From positions 133,413,914-133,477,913 of the forward strand of contig NC_092809.1 of assembly GCF_040954645.1 (NCBI RefSeq): 64,000 nt of DNA, read 5' to 3'. The notes under the pieces were generated by a model. The model worked only from the letters and a program-made list of their open reading frames with translations, had not been told where the DNA came from and ran no database searches. The stretch comes from Diabrotica undecimpunctata (lineage: Eukaryota; Arthropoda; Insecta; Coleoptera; Chrysomelidae). Made by a program: the position numbers and the translations under genes. Shown here piece after piece: positions 10,101-19,511 of the stretch. Each line of letters opens with the position of its first letter. The first letter of the stretch is position 1.

Positions 10101-10371
10101 TCTGAGCTATTCTATCCCCGACGTAATTTTTAGTAGTTCCTGTGTCGATGAGCGCTCTGTATGTTCTTTGCCCTATTTTTAGTGATGCGAACAGTCGAAT
10201 GTCATTGCTTGCTGGCTGTGTAACGGCGAAAACGAATGGAGTCGAATCTTGTTTTACAGACTGGGACGACTCCTTGTTTCTCCAGTCTGTAATTCGTTTC
10301 CCTGACGCCTGAAACAGCAGTCGCTGCTGTAAACTCCTTCTCTGCCGCAACGCGAACAAAACTTTTTCCAT
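7156..10371 (-). CDS. pol: Gypsy Pol polyprotein: protease, RT, RNase H, integrase
   Basis: The 1,071-residue frame is uninterrupted. Domains in order: aspartic protease with ALIDTGTT (Asp76); reverse transcriptase with ISTLDLKQGY (Asp309) and YLDDIVV (Asp373, Asp374); RNase H with YLQTDAS (Asp520), a glutamate near 561 and ISDHQSL (Asp586); integrase zinc finger His718, His725, Cys755, Cys758; integrase core Asp787, Asp847 and Glu882, giving the normal D,D,E spacing. A short basic tail follows. All catalytic residues are intact. The frame is -1 relative to gag and is open from 10386, after a TAA at 10387-10389, so it is probably reached by frameshifting. The ATG at 10371 need not be used. 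Confidence 0.95.
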   Translation of the reverse strand: MEKVLFALRQRRSLQQRLLFQASGKRITDWRNKESSQSVKQDSTPFVFAVTQPASNDIRLFASLKIGQRTYRALIDTGTTKNYVGDRIAQIYKDSLDSYSGRTRLANGASIELNQKLTIECEIDKLQTRQTFIVMPGLTEDALLGVEFLRNHSIELKFDKHTTKQYIQHQEETCNTLKDSTQNTDLERFLRKELREFENITGPTNLIRHEIKLKKKCDSVKQPYRRHNPAMLQIINQEVDKMLKEGTIEPSTSGWSSPIVLVRKKDNSYRFCIDFRKVNELSDKDAYPLPRISEILDRLKEANFISTLDLKQGYFQIPLEETSRPVTAFSVPGKGHFQFKTTPFGLHSAGATFQRLLDKVIPPDMEFAFAYLDDIVVISKTLQEHLNHLHEVFRRLKEARLQLNFEKCTFCQSELRYLGHVVGAEGIKTDPEKTNAITGLTAPRNVRQLRRFLGITSWYRRFIENYSTIAGPLNMLLKKKIRWKWTDKQENAFEELKSKLTSAPVLACPDFSKTFYLQTDASNCGLGVALTQKYDGQDKVIAYASRTLTPAETKYSTTEKECLSIVYGIKQMRPYIEGYNFKVISDHQSLKWLKNLKNPSGRLARWSLELQQYDFEVIYRKGVLNKVADALSRQPQENQSEEPESELLASELESCSWYDNLYRNVLQNPDDFPDLQISNGKLYKHVWSSRNLADPEFNNPWKLCVPRYKRKDILEENHDSTTAGHLGIAKTICRIAQKYYWPKMFKQIADYVRACTKCLQYKPSQMQPAGKMQPSTVEKPWHTVSVDLMGPFPRSAKGNIFLIVVQDRFTKWVVAQPIRAASTNSIIDTLRSKVVMQFGIPKKIISDNGAQFTSGNFKAFLKSYNINHILTPPYSPQCNPVERMNKVLKTMIATYVEDNHKDWDKFIPEFCYAINSARHDSTGFSPALLNFGRELDTTEATNGQDIQGYAENLNKLEELRELAKVHMEHAFEDQKKYYDLRRRDWQPHPGDRVMKKEHHLSSASAAFTSKLAPKYSGPYIVTSVISPVIVKLKLADSSSRKQMTAHVKDLKPWEGGNVTTEIQSPPQPNGI

Positions 10372-11279
10372 GGGCTTTTGCAGTTTTTACGGCTGTGACC
10401 TGGCATCTTGCATCTAAAGCATGCCGTTTTCGCATCGTACTCTGCTTGGTCCGTGCGTCTCCAGTTTCCACGGCAAATCTGATTTGCTCGGGTCTTTTCG
10501 TCTTCTAGAGCTTCGTATTCTTGGGCTAAATCCTGTAATTCGGCTAAGTTTCCGAAATCCCGGCGGCGAGCATAAAGCTTATATTCTGGTAACAAATTTT
10601 TGTATATCCTTTCGAGTTCTTGGTTTTTGGAAAAAGATCCTTCTCGTCTGATTAATGTTTGAATCTCCGTGATATATCTATCTACTGGTTCGTTCTGTCT
10701 CTGTTTTCTGTTTCGGATTTCCTCTTCTAGTTGTAGCAAATATCCCCTGGGATAGAAAGCTTTTTTAAAATCTTCGCTGAAATCTGTCCATGACTTCCAA
10801 TTTTTGTTATTGTTTCTGTACCATAACAAGGCGTGGTCTCCTAATAATTCTGGTAATGCTCTTAGTAGATCTTGTTTATCGATCTCGTAGGCCAAGCTTA
10901 ATTCGTCTATTCTCTCTAAGAATTCTATTGCATCCGAATGTTTCTTGTCGAAGTGTGTGTTCCACTTTCGTACTTGATTTAGCAATTCTGGTTGCCCCAT
11001 TTGTTTCGTTATTGCTAATTCCTGTAATTGTCTTCGGATGCCCGAAATTTCCTGGGCCAGTGTGTCGGATTCTGTTCCCTTGGAAGTTTTTTCTTTTGGG
11101 ATTGTTCCTGTAGCTTCCTCACGATTTTTAAAATAGGTTCTGAGTCGTTCTCTCAATTCGTCGACGGCTCCCTTGGGATCTAAGCCGCATCTTTCGGCCT
11201 CGCTCTGCAATTCCTCTTTGCAAAGTCGATTTATCCACGACGTACCTGTTACTGAGTCTGTGTCTTTATCTGTCGGCAT
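10254..11279 (-). CDS. gag: Gypsy Gag protein with SAP-like N-terminus and zinc knuckles
   Basis: The 341-residue frame starts at the first ATG after the primer-binding site, 28 bp from the LTR. Residues about 18-52 resemble a SAP motif (leucine-rich, GLDPKGAVDELRERL). The middle holds the capsid-like retrotransposon gag domain, including FLERIDEL and the PVDRYI region. The C-terminus has one perfect CCHC knuckle, CFRCKMPGHSRKNC (about 287-300). A second, CSRCGREGVYSSDC, has valine where the histidine should be, a form I associate with this gypsy group. Gag overlaps pol by 118 bp in a different frame. It would form the particle and bind element RNA. Confidence 0.92.
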   Translation of the reverse strand: MPTDKDTDSVTGTSWINRLCKEELQSEAERCGLDPKGAVDELRERLRTYFKNREEATGTIPKEKTSKGTESDTLAQEISGIRRQLQELAITKQMGQPELLNQVRKWNTHFDKKHSDAIEFLERIDELSLAYEIDKQDLLRALPELLGDHALLWYRNNNKNWKSWTDFSEDFKKAFYPRGYLLQLEEEIRNRKQRQNEPVDRYITEIQTLIRREGSFSKNQELERIYKNLLPEYKLYARRRDFGNLAELQDLAQEYEALEDEKTRANQICRGNWRRTDQAEYDAKTACFRCKMPGHSRKNCKSPWKKFCSRCGREGVYSSDCCFRRQGNELQTGETRSRPSL

Positions 11280-11292
11280 GTTATTAATTTTT

Positions 11293-11304
11293 GCTCGGGC
11301 GCCA
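11293..11304 (-). promoter_or_regulatory. Primer-binding site of gypsy element
   Basis: On the element strand, TGGCGCCCGAGC begins three bases after the 5' LTR. TGG is the complement of the universal tRNA CCA end. TGGCGCCCGA resembles lysine-tRNA type sites, but the tRNA cannot be named with confidence without the host tRNA set. Confidence 0.75.
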
Positions 11305-11307
11305 GTT

Positions 11308-12000
11308 TGTGATGGGTAGCTCTTTCGGGGCGACAGACTCAGTAAAACACAGGTTTGAAATAAAAATAAATCTATTAAGTATATATATATACAATAAATA
11401 AAAAAAAACTAAAAAAAGAAATTCTACGTTGTATATTTATAAAACAAAAATAAAATGAATTCTACGTTTCCGTCTGGCTCCCGCGATGAATGAATATTCC
11501 CCGGCAAACGTCTATAAAAGAAAAGAAACTAATTAGTACTACTAATATACTCGCTTTCGCTTCAATTCAGAGAAAGCTCCGTATATGCTCGCAAACAAAA
11601 TATTTAGCTGTGCAGACCCACGGCAATGTTCAATACACAATGCCGACGGGTTCCGCTTGGCTAAGGACAGAGTATGATCCTCAATACGGAAATCTCTGTC
11701 CCGGTTGGTTCTGTGCAGATCCACGGTAATGCTCAATACGCAATACCGATGGGTTCCGCTTGATTAGGGACAGAGTATGATCCTCAATACGGAACTATCT
11801 CTGTCCAGAATGTCTCGCTGGTTCACTACACCGGCGAGTCAGGGAGCCTAGAGCGCTAGCTACAAGACTGTCTAATTCCGCTATTCACACGCCTTAAATA
11901 GCCGTTCTGATTCCCACTTCGCCTTCACGTTGTAGAAGTGGATGCGCAAATATTGACACTCCCACGGTTCGAACTGTTAAACGATCATAGCCTCGTTACA
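11308..12000 (-). repeat. 5' LTR of gypsy element (693 bp)
   Basis: This is identical to the left LTR except for one base and four bases in the TA run. It carries the same 103-bp tandem pair at 11608-11812. It should hold the element promoter; I could not fix the start site. Confidence 0.96.
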
Positions 12001-12004
12001 TCGT

Positions 12005-12446
12005 CATGGGCGTAGGCAAATGGACGGATGTCAACTTCGTCGTCAAAAATTGATGTACCTCAAAATATCATATTTTGGATATTTTGTGATAACCAATTTT
12101 ATTTAATTTTTCGATTAACTTATTCTTCAAACTCGTATTCCATTATATGGTCATTAAAGCTAATTACATTTTTATTTATAAAAACAAATTCACTTCCTTA
12201 CTGAACGAATAAAAGCATTAGAAGAAACTGATAAGGGTATGACGCACCTCCTAATATTACTAAGAACTAAAATAAATCAACATGAAGACTAATAAAGCGT
12301 AATGAGGTTTTACTTACACTTTCATTATAATCCCTCTTTTATTTTATTATTATCATTCGACATTCGACATTCGAGTTAGTAATTGTTACTACACCAATTA
12401 AACGTACAGTAATATTGTGATATAGAAATAGTGAAAAAGTTATAAA
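12005..12446. other. Upstream region of the DD82E transposase
   Basis: AT-rich noncoding sequence between the gypsy target site and the transposase ATG. It holds a short direct repeat, cattcgacattcgac, near 12355-12372. I found no terminal inverted repeat pairing it with the far side of the gene. Confidence 0.5.
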
Positions 12447-13799
12447 ATGGCGACATTTACTCCAAAGAAAAGAGGTGTAAAAAATTCTCCGCTATCTGTT
12501 AGTGAAAAAGTTATAATTTTAAATGTATATGATTGCATAAAACACGATCACCCTAGTTTGTCTGTGCAAGAAAGTGTTGAGCGATGTGCCCGAATGACTG
12601 GAATTGGACAGTCCACGATTTTTAAATTATTGCGAGAAAGAAAGATATCAGGCCAGTTAAGTCCATGCAAGAGAAAATCAGGAAGACCAATAAAAATCTT
12701 AGGTGAAGACACCAAACGTGACATTCGAAGAAAAGTTCATTCGTTTTATTTTAAAAAGGAAATACCCACCCTTGACAAAATACTAATGGAGATAAGCCAA
12801 GATAACGATATTCCTTTGATATCCAGAAAACTTTTATGGAAAACTTTAAAAAGTATGAATTTTTCCTGGGAAAAGCACAATCGAAAGGCACTATTACTGG
12901 AAAGTGATGAAATCATTTGCTGGAGACGAAAATATTTGAGAACTATAAAACAGTACCGCAGAGAGCACAAGAAAATTTTTTATCTTGATGAGACGTGGAT
13001 AAACGAAGGTTATATAGTCCAAAAAATGTGGCAAGATAAAAATGTAACAAGTGCTCGCCAAGCTTTCATAGAAGGCCTTTCGACGGGTATTAAAGTGCCT
13101 TCGGGAAAAGGGAAGAGGCTTATAATTGCTCACATTGGAAGCGAAGAAGGATTTTTAAAAGAAGGTTTGTTAAGCTTTGAGTCGTGTCGGACGGGAGATT
13201 ATCATGAGGACATGAATTCGGATGTCTTCGAAGACTACTTCGGGGAAATGTTAAAATTTCTTCCAGCTGATTCGGTCGTGGTTATGGATAATGCAAGCTA
13301 CCATTCAAGGCGCATAGAGAAGGTACCAACTTCAGCTTGGAGAAAGCAAGAAATTATTAACTGGCTGTCAAATAAAGGTATTCAGTTTGAGACGAATTCA
13401 ATAAAGAAGGAACTACTAGCCGTAGTAAAACAACATAAATCTCGCTTCATAAAATATGCCGTAGAAGATGTAGCAGAAAAGTATAAAGTAACTGTGCTAC
13501 GCCTACCGCCATATCATTGCGAATTAAATCCCATAGAACTTATATGGGCACAAGTTAAAGGATATGTTGCAAGGCACAATACCACATTTAAAATGAAAGA
13601 TGTCAAGGTATTGTTTGATCAAGCCATTATGGAAATCACATCAGAAAACTGGCAAAAAGCAATCCAGCATGTTTTAAAAGAGGAAGATAAAATGTGGGAA
13701 CTGGACAACTTGGTCGATCAGGTGGTTGACCCTATAATTATAACACCAGGGGATGATGACAGTTCTTCGGATGAAGACTATAGTGATGTAGAATTGTAA
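12447..13799 (+). CDS. Intact IS630/Tc1/mariner-superfamily transposase, DD82E type
   Basis: The single 450-residue frame has no stops. Residues about 17-66 look like the N-terminal helix-turn-helix (SVSEKVIILNVYD to GIGQSTIFKLLRERK), and a second DNA-binding segment follows with KSGRPIKIL. The catalytic core has FYLDETW (Asp181), VVMDNASYH (Asp281) and ELNPIELIWAQVKG (Glu364). There are 82 residues between Asp281 and Glu364, against about 34-41 in Tc1 and mariner proteins. The extra segment, roughly 288-350, is basic and helical. The C-terminus is acidic (DDDSSSDEDYSD). An AATAAA lies at 13834-13839. The enzyme would cut and rejoin element ends at TA sites by family knowledge. Ends were not located. 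A domesticated host gene is the alternative, but no intron or host context supports that. Confidence 0.88.
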   Translation: MATFTPKKRGVKNSPLSVSEKVIILNVYDCIKHDHPSLSVQESVERCARMTGIGQSTIFKLLRERKISGQLSPCKRKSGRPIKILGEDTKRDIRRKVHSFYFKKEIPTLDKILMEISQDNDIPLISRKLLWKTLKSMNFSWEKHNRKALLLESDEIICWRRKYLRTIKQYRREHKKIFYLDETWINEGYIVQKMWQDKNVTSARQAFIEGLSTGIKVPSGKGKRLIIAHIGSEEGFLKEGLLSFESCRTGDYHEDMNSDVFEDYFGEMLKFLPADSVVVMDNASYHSRRIEKVPTSAWRKQEIINWLSNKGIQFETNSIKKELLAVVKQHKSRFIKYAVEDVAEKYKVTVLRLPPYHCELNPIELIWAQVKGYVARHNTTFKMKDVKVLFDQAIMEITSENWQKAIQHVLKEEDKMWELDNLVDQVVDPIIITPGDDDSSSDEDYSDVEL

Positions 13800-13839
13800 T
13801 AACGTATCCAGTAAAGTTTTTGTAGTTTTTGTGAATAAA

Positions 13840-15061
13840 TTGATTTAAACTCCCCACAAGTGTTTCAATATGTAAAGTTCATTCGTGTGTGTTTGTGAGT
13901 ATTTCCCGATTTCGGTTCGTATATATTTTATTGTTACATTTTATATTTTTTTAATAACACTGTTCTGCTGTATTACATTTTTATTTCCTTTAATATGATT
14001 TTTAAGAATGCATATTCTTTTGTCAATTAACCCACTAGCGCGCCTCTGGCTCAGTGTTTATCTGTCGATAACAATGGACTAATCCCTTAAAACAGGGTGA
14101 TACCTACCTGCTCTTTATGAAACGACAGAATTTTGCAATGCGGACGGAATTTATTGACGGATTATTGACGGATTACCCTGTAGCGCTTTTGAATACTTCA
14201 TGAGATTTTATTACTCTACACTCATTAGAAATAGATTATAACAAAGAAGACATACAAGACGACGAACTTCCTGAAGACGTTCAAAAAGAAGTAAACAATT
14301 GCGTGATAATAATGATTATTTACCCATTATAGGAGACGTTAGAATATGGTGCGCAAAGATAAAAATGGAAAGAAGGACAAACTAGCCATGCCGTATGTGT
14401 AACACACCCTTTTGCAAATTTCGCTTTACCCCATAACATACATAGGGTGTATTTATATACTGATACTGATAAGATTGTTATTATCTTTGTAATGTAGCAA
14501 TGAAACTAGATTAGAAAGGATTAAGTGACAAATATTGGTGAAATCCAATCTATGTTTCATTGAAGCCAATTATACTTTTCTTCAGATTTATCCCCAAAGC
14601 ACACATATGGTTCTAACCTTGCCAGATTCATATTTATTAAATCCTAAATAATTCTGTTACTTCGACACAATCATACAAACAACTTACAATATTTATTATG
14701 TTTGTATTCCCGGTCCGATTTTTATAACTGTCCTCTGAATAGAACATGTTTAGTAACTTGTAATCAGTTTTACACATATTTATGTACGTGATTCTGCCCA
14801 CCATTGGAGTCGTCGATGAACCCATCCCATGTAGGAATATACATTATGCCACAATTTTTTAAAACCACTTAACCAGTGGGCGCACTTTGTGACATGTGGT
14901 TTTAGAATATACAGCGTTCTGCGGCGGGTATTCAAACAAGATGAATAATTGCGATGTGCAGTCTGCAAATATAAATTTTGACTATATTAAACAATAACTT
15001 AGGTTAATAATTTTAAAAGAAAGCGTATGGCAGGATCTCCTACAGAAATAATATCGTGGAC
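13840..15061. other. No recognised gene
   Basis: AT-rich sequence with open frames up to 62 codons that match nothing I know. A tandem gacggattattgacggatta near 14155-14175 is the only local repeat. Confidence 0.5.
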
Positions 15062-15092
15062 ATTATGCACACATTTAAAATGTGTGCATAAT
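15062..15092. repeat. Near-perfect hairpin, 15-bp arms with 1-nt centre
   Basis: attatgcacacattt is followed by one A and then its exact reverse complement. There is no flanking context that gives it a function. Confidence 0.7.
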
Positions 15093-15129
15093 TAAAATTA
15101 AAAATGAACATTGTGTATAAAACCATAAC

Positions 15130-15400
15130 CGATAACTTAATAAAAGCTAGCAAGAACGCAGAGAAAACATACAGGAAAAATTCAGTCGAGACCAAAAGAC
15201 TTATGTAGACATGAAGAGAACAACAAAAACGATACGAAAGCACGCGTATAATGACAGCGTAATAAAGATATTAATAAAGCAGTGAGAAAAGGACTTAAGG
15301 CAATATAACATCAAATTGATTACCAACCTAAGCCGAGTAATAACAAGGATCATACGGGATCATCAAGGACGTTTATTGGTTTCCCAAGAAAACAAAATCC
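15130..15400 (+). pseudogene. Possible LINE fragment from the region before the RT domain
   Basis: Three consecutive shifted frames give ETKRLM, then KTIRKHAYNDSVIKI, then EKDLRQYNIKLITNLSRVI with DHQGRLL. The DLR.YN..LI pattern followed by a D..G.L turn resembles the endonuclease-to-RT linker of LINEs. Short and degenerate, so weakly supported. Confidence 0.3.
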
Positions 15401-17400
15401 TTAGCCTGCAGTGACTTCCGGACCACCAGCTTAATGAACCATCCTTTAAAGTTATTTCTAGAAATCATACATAAAAGGATATATAGACTGTGCGAAGAAA
15501 AATCAGCCGTACACAGTTTGGTTTTTGGAAGATCACCTTCTTCAAAGCTTTCATTCTTGCATCGAAAATCATATTGATCTTTCATTCTGTCACTGGCTAA
15601 CTGAATGTGTTGTCGGGCAAGTTCATAAATGTTGTTCATTCTTAACTTCAGGTGGTCGACATATTCTTTGCTTGCAACATGTTCTTCGGAAGGTCTGCAG
15701 CCAAACTCTAGATCGCAGGGCAAACGAACTTCACGACACAACATCAGGCAGGTTGGAGTCTGGTCTGTAGTTTCATTCACGGTCGAGTGTTTTCCCATTG
15801 TTCGATTCACCCTATCGACCATTCAAACTGATTGAGGATGCAGGAGTGTTGCTAATAAAATTACACAAGTTTTTGAAGAGGGTTGACTCAAAGTTTTGCC
15901 CTTGGTCGGTGTGGATCTCCAAAGGAACACCAAATCGGCTAAAGAATTCTTCAACAAGTACCTCTTGTTAAAGACGTACTTGTTAAAGAATTCTTTCTGT
16001 AACGGTAGCAGCTTCTCGATTTGATATCGCATAGGCTTCAGTCCATTTCGTAAAGTAATCCATGGCTACCACGATATATTTATTTCCATCTTCCGTTTCT
16101 GGAAATGGACCTGCAATGTCGATTGCTACTCTTTCCATTTCATGGGACCATTACTGGTTGCACACAGTTCACATTTCCGGCATCATCTTCTTACATTATC
16201 TTTACAGTTTACCTAACAGAACCGCTTTCGATTCTTTTGCAGAGTCTTCGTAATACCAAAGTGTCCACCTGATGCACCATCATGCAACTGACACTGTACT
16301 TTAAGGTACAATCAACTGAAGCTTAGATTCTGTACCGTCGTCGTTCTCAAAGGTTCTATACAGAAGATCATCTTTTAGCACTAGGCAATTCCATTGGCTC
16401 CAGTAAGACTTGACTTCTGGACTACATGCACGAATGTCTTGCCAAGTAGGTCTTTCACTTCGACGCATCCAATCCAATATACATGGATCATCTGCTTGGG
16501 CGTCTTGTAGCTGTTAAGGCTATCATTGATCATTAATGACGGTCGTTCTTCTCACGGGGCAAAGTCTTTCCTCTAAGTCAATACAGTGGTTATAATTTGC
16601 ACTGCATGACTGCCTCGAAAGAGCATCGTTATTTGAATGAACTCTTCTAGCCCTGTGTTCGATCTGTTCTACTTTTCTGATTCTTGTATTATTTTCTTGC
16701 AATTTACGGCGCGTATGACCTACGTCGCCACCATTCCAACATCTGGGCTCGCATCTCTTCGGCATCGTGTTACGAACTATTTTCCGTACGATTTCTTCTA
16801 GACATTTATTGTTTTGTTCGTCGCCTTCTTCAGACGTTCGTATTCGATAGCTCCGTGAAGCTTGACTAGCTGTTTCGTGTTCCAAGTTCCAAGACAATGT
16901 TCCTTTCGGTCTTGCTAGTCGTAAAGCTTTCTGTAATTCACTGTTTTTCAACTCATTGATCAAGATATCCACAGCAATTTCTTATACTAAGAAATTTCTA
17001 ACCGCACTATACGAGCAACATCTGCATCAAATTCTTGCAAATTTTCATTTGTTCATTGAATTCTACTTCTTAGTTGTGCTTTGTAGACTTGTTGTAGATG
17101 GACAACTCCGTAACGTTTATCTAGTCGAGTGAACAAGGTCTGATAACATTTTTCTTCGCCCTTAAAAAACAGCCAATTTTCTTGTTCTGACCAATGATTG
17201 ACTGTCGCAATAGTTTCAAATTGTCTAAGGTATACGGACTAAGAAGACTTCCCATCAACTGGTGGTAATTTGAATCTCACATGATGTGTCGTTTCGTCTT
17301 TAGGTGATTCTTCTTTCACTACACGATCTAAAACGGCATTAACTGGTGGTAGCCCTTTTGTATTGGTTATCATGGTCTCTAATCTTCTCTTCTTCGTCGT
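15373..17400 (-). pseudogene. Second Ty3/gypsy element, internally deleted and decayed
   Basis: Reading the minus strand from 17400: gag sequence YLRQFETIATVNHWSEQEN, LDKRYGVVHLQQVY and ENLQEFDADVARIVR. Next comes a decayed zinc knuckle, CWNGGDVGHTRRK, with two cysteines lost. Gag then joins almost directly to IEHRARRVHSNNDALSRQSC, the end of RNase H, so protease and most of the reverse transcriptase are deleted. Integrase follows with VAIDIAGPFPETEDGN, MDYFTKWTEAYAI, GVPLEIHTDQGQNFES (shifted) and REVRLPCDLEFGCRPSEE, ending about 15373. Multiple stops and shifts are present. It belongs to a different gypsy lineage from the 6-12 kb element. LTRs were not found. Confidence 0.85.
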
Positions 17401-17439
17401 TTACATTTTTCTGTATCTTATCCTTGATATACGTTCTAC

Positions 17440-19473
17440 AATTATTATTAATGCAGGACTATCCAATCATAAAGCAATATATGCTAGGTTCTTAACACTC
17501 TCAACAGACCCTCCTCAAAAACCAGACGTGTAGGGAGGAATTTTTCCGCTCAGAACTTCGTAAATTCCTAAAGTTATACTTGACTTCTGGGTGGCACTTT
17601 CCTTCTGTGAACATGGACTATAATTTCAGTGATTGTTTAGATAGGCTTGTCCGTATTTTCAATAAGGCATTTATTTTAATTACAATGAATCCAAAACATC
17701 ACAAAACGGTGGACTACCCAAGGTATCTGCATATCAGCCAACAATATGTGTCCACTATTGTACAATAGAAATTTACTACCAACGTCTCTATCACTGAATA
17801 TATCATCAAGTACAGAGAAACCTATCTAAAACCTATCAAAACAGCTAAAAAAGAAGCTTAGTCGATAAAAAGCGATCTTCGAAATAAAACAAACACAGAT
17901 AAAACATTTTCCCTTCCAAACCCTGAAAATCCAAATAAATACTTCGTTAATGTGAGTAAAAATATAACATAAACTATGTTGCCAGAACAAGATCCCATTT
18001 CTTATCTCCCCCAATTAAAAAAAAAGGTCAGGAATTCATTCTTGTAAATGTAAACTAATCCAAACAATCAATAGTATAAAATGCAAATCTTTCTGTAGTA
18101 CTGATGTACTATCCATAAAATTTTCTCAAATCTCCCAAAAATCTGTTGTCATGGTCTCACTAATTAATGATTCCTTTGAAATAGGTATATTTTCAGAGTG
18201 CCTAAAGAGAGCCACTATTATTCCTCTTCATAAGGGTGGTGAAAAATCGAATGCCTGCAACTATAGACCTATTTGCTTACTAGCGGTACTATCGAAAATT
18301 ATAGACCGACTTAAGTCCTTTCTCGTCGAAAACAACATTTTATCGCCAAATCAGTTCGACTTTTTATCTAATAAATGTACCAGTGATGCTTTTTTCTGTA
18401 CTGCATCAGGTTTACCAAGCACTAAACAATAATCTTTACACATGTTTTTTAGGACTAAGCCAAAACTTTTGATTGTATAAATCACGACATTTTGACAAAA
18501 AAATTAAATTTCTACGGAATTCGGGGTATTTCTTTGACTTGGTTCCAATCTTACTTGGGGAATAAGAAACAATTGGTTAGAGCAAGTGATATTGACTCTA
18601 GTCACAAAAGCACTGTATGTGGAGTACAGCAAAGTTCAGTATTGGGTCATCAACTTTTGTTTTATCTTTATAAATGACATCACTAATTTAAAAATCGATG
18701 GAAAAATTTTTCTTTTTGCTGATGATACCAGTATCACCTGGAGAAACTCTAATATTGCAACTCTTCATGCAACTATAACTTCTGATCTACTTAAAATAAA
18801 AACCTGATCCGACTTTAATTTACTCTCTCTTAACGTGGATAAGACAGTAGCATTATCCTATAAAGGACCTCTTTAACCCTTGTTTCTTAATAACAGCCAG
18901 ATGAGTATCGTTCATTCTGTAAAATTCTCTGTATTTTTATAGACAGAATATATTCTTAACTGTTCCCTTCATATCAATTTGTTAAGTGAGAAACTAGTCT
19001 CAGCCTGCTATGCAATAAGATCTGTTTCGAAGGAAATCAATTTAGCATCTTCAGAAATAACATATTTTTCTTTGTTCGATCATCTTGGATATGGTCTTTC
19101 ATCTTTGGATTTTGGATTTATGTACCATAAGCCTTACCTCTATTCTCCTTAAAGCAATAGAAAATCTCATAAATCATTACATATGAAGCAAATCTCGATT
19201 TACAAAAGACAGTTGGCATACCAAATAGACATGTCAACTATAAATGCTATATTGTTTACACTTAAGAGTATAATAATAGTCAAAGCAGTGTAGTCAAAAG
19301 ACTTAGTTCAGTGCGAATTCGTTGACATATCAGAGTATTTGGTATAACATCGTATGGAAGAAGCTGCCCAATCTGATGTTATTTTTAAATTATAAAAAGA
19401 GCAAAACGGTATCTGTTTGGGCTTAGAAGAACAATCCCTTGTACAAGCTACTTAAAAAATCACGGGATTTTAA
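17440..19473 (+). pseudogene. CR1/L2-like LINE copy 1, endonuclease end and RT
   Basis: Starts within the endonuclease end (NAGLSNHKAI) and continues to RT blocks CLKRATIIPLHKGG, NYRPICLLAVLSK, NNILSPNQF, then FLFADDTSITW (catalytic ADD, about 18710-18735) and the downstream SLNVDKTVAL. It carries many stops and shifts. Copy 2 at 22.0-24.6 kb is the same family and lets the breaks be located. The coding match stops at 19473 (cgggattttaac), where foreign sequence begins. Confidence 0.8.
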
Positions 19474-19511
19474 CGCTTCCCTCTTTATATATTTTAGAAA
19501 CTGTTCGCTTA

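Larger units (their letters stand above)
5998..12000 (-). mobile_element. Complete Ty3/gypsy LTR retrotransposon, recent insertion
   Basis: This 6,003-bp element is bounded by LTRs at 5998-6694 and 11308-12000 and flanked by a 4-bp target duplication, tcgt (5994-5997 and 12001-12004). It is transcribed on the minus strand, so the right LTR is the 5' LTR. In order it holds a primer-binding site, gag, pol (protease, reverse transcriptase, RNase H, integrase), a short third open frame and a polypurine tract. The LTRs differ by one substitution (6172 G versus 11478 C) and by one (TA)2 unit in a microsatellite. No stop or frameshift disrupts gag or pol beyond the normal frame change between them, so it may be competent. 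No envelope-like frame is present. Confidence 0.96.

Noticed and set aside
5994..12004. Endogenous retrovirus (errantivirus) with env
   Set aside because: The only frame after pol is 79-133 codons with no signal peptide or membrane segment; the element is an env-less gypsy.
14280..14450. Possible piggyBac remnant, reading PCRMCNTPFCKFRFTP after a stop
   Set aside because: Only one short cysteine cluster, no upstream catalytic blocks, and spacing does not fit the piggyBac C-terminal domain well.
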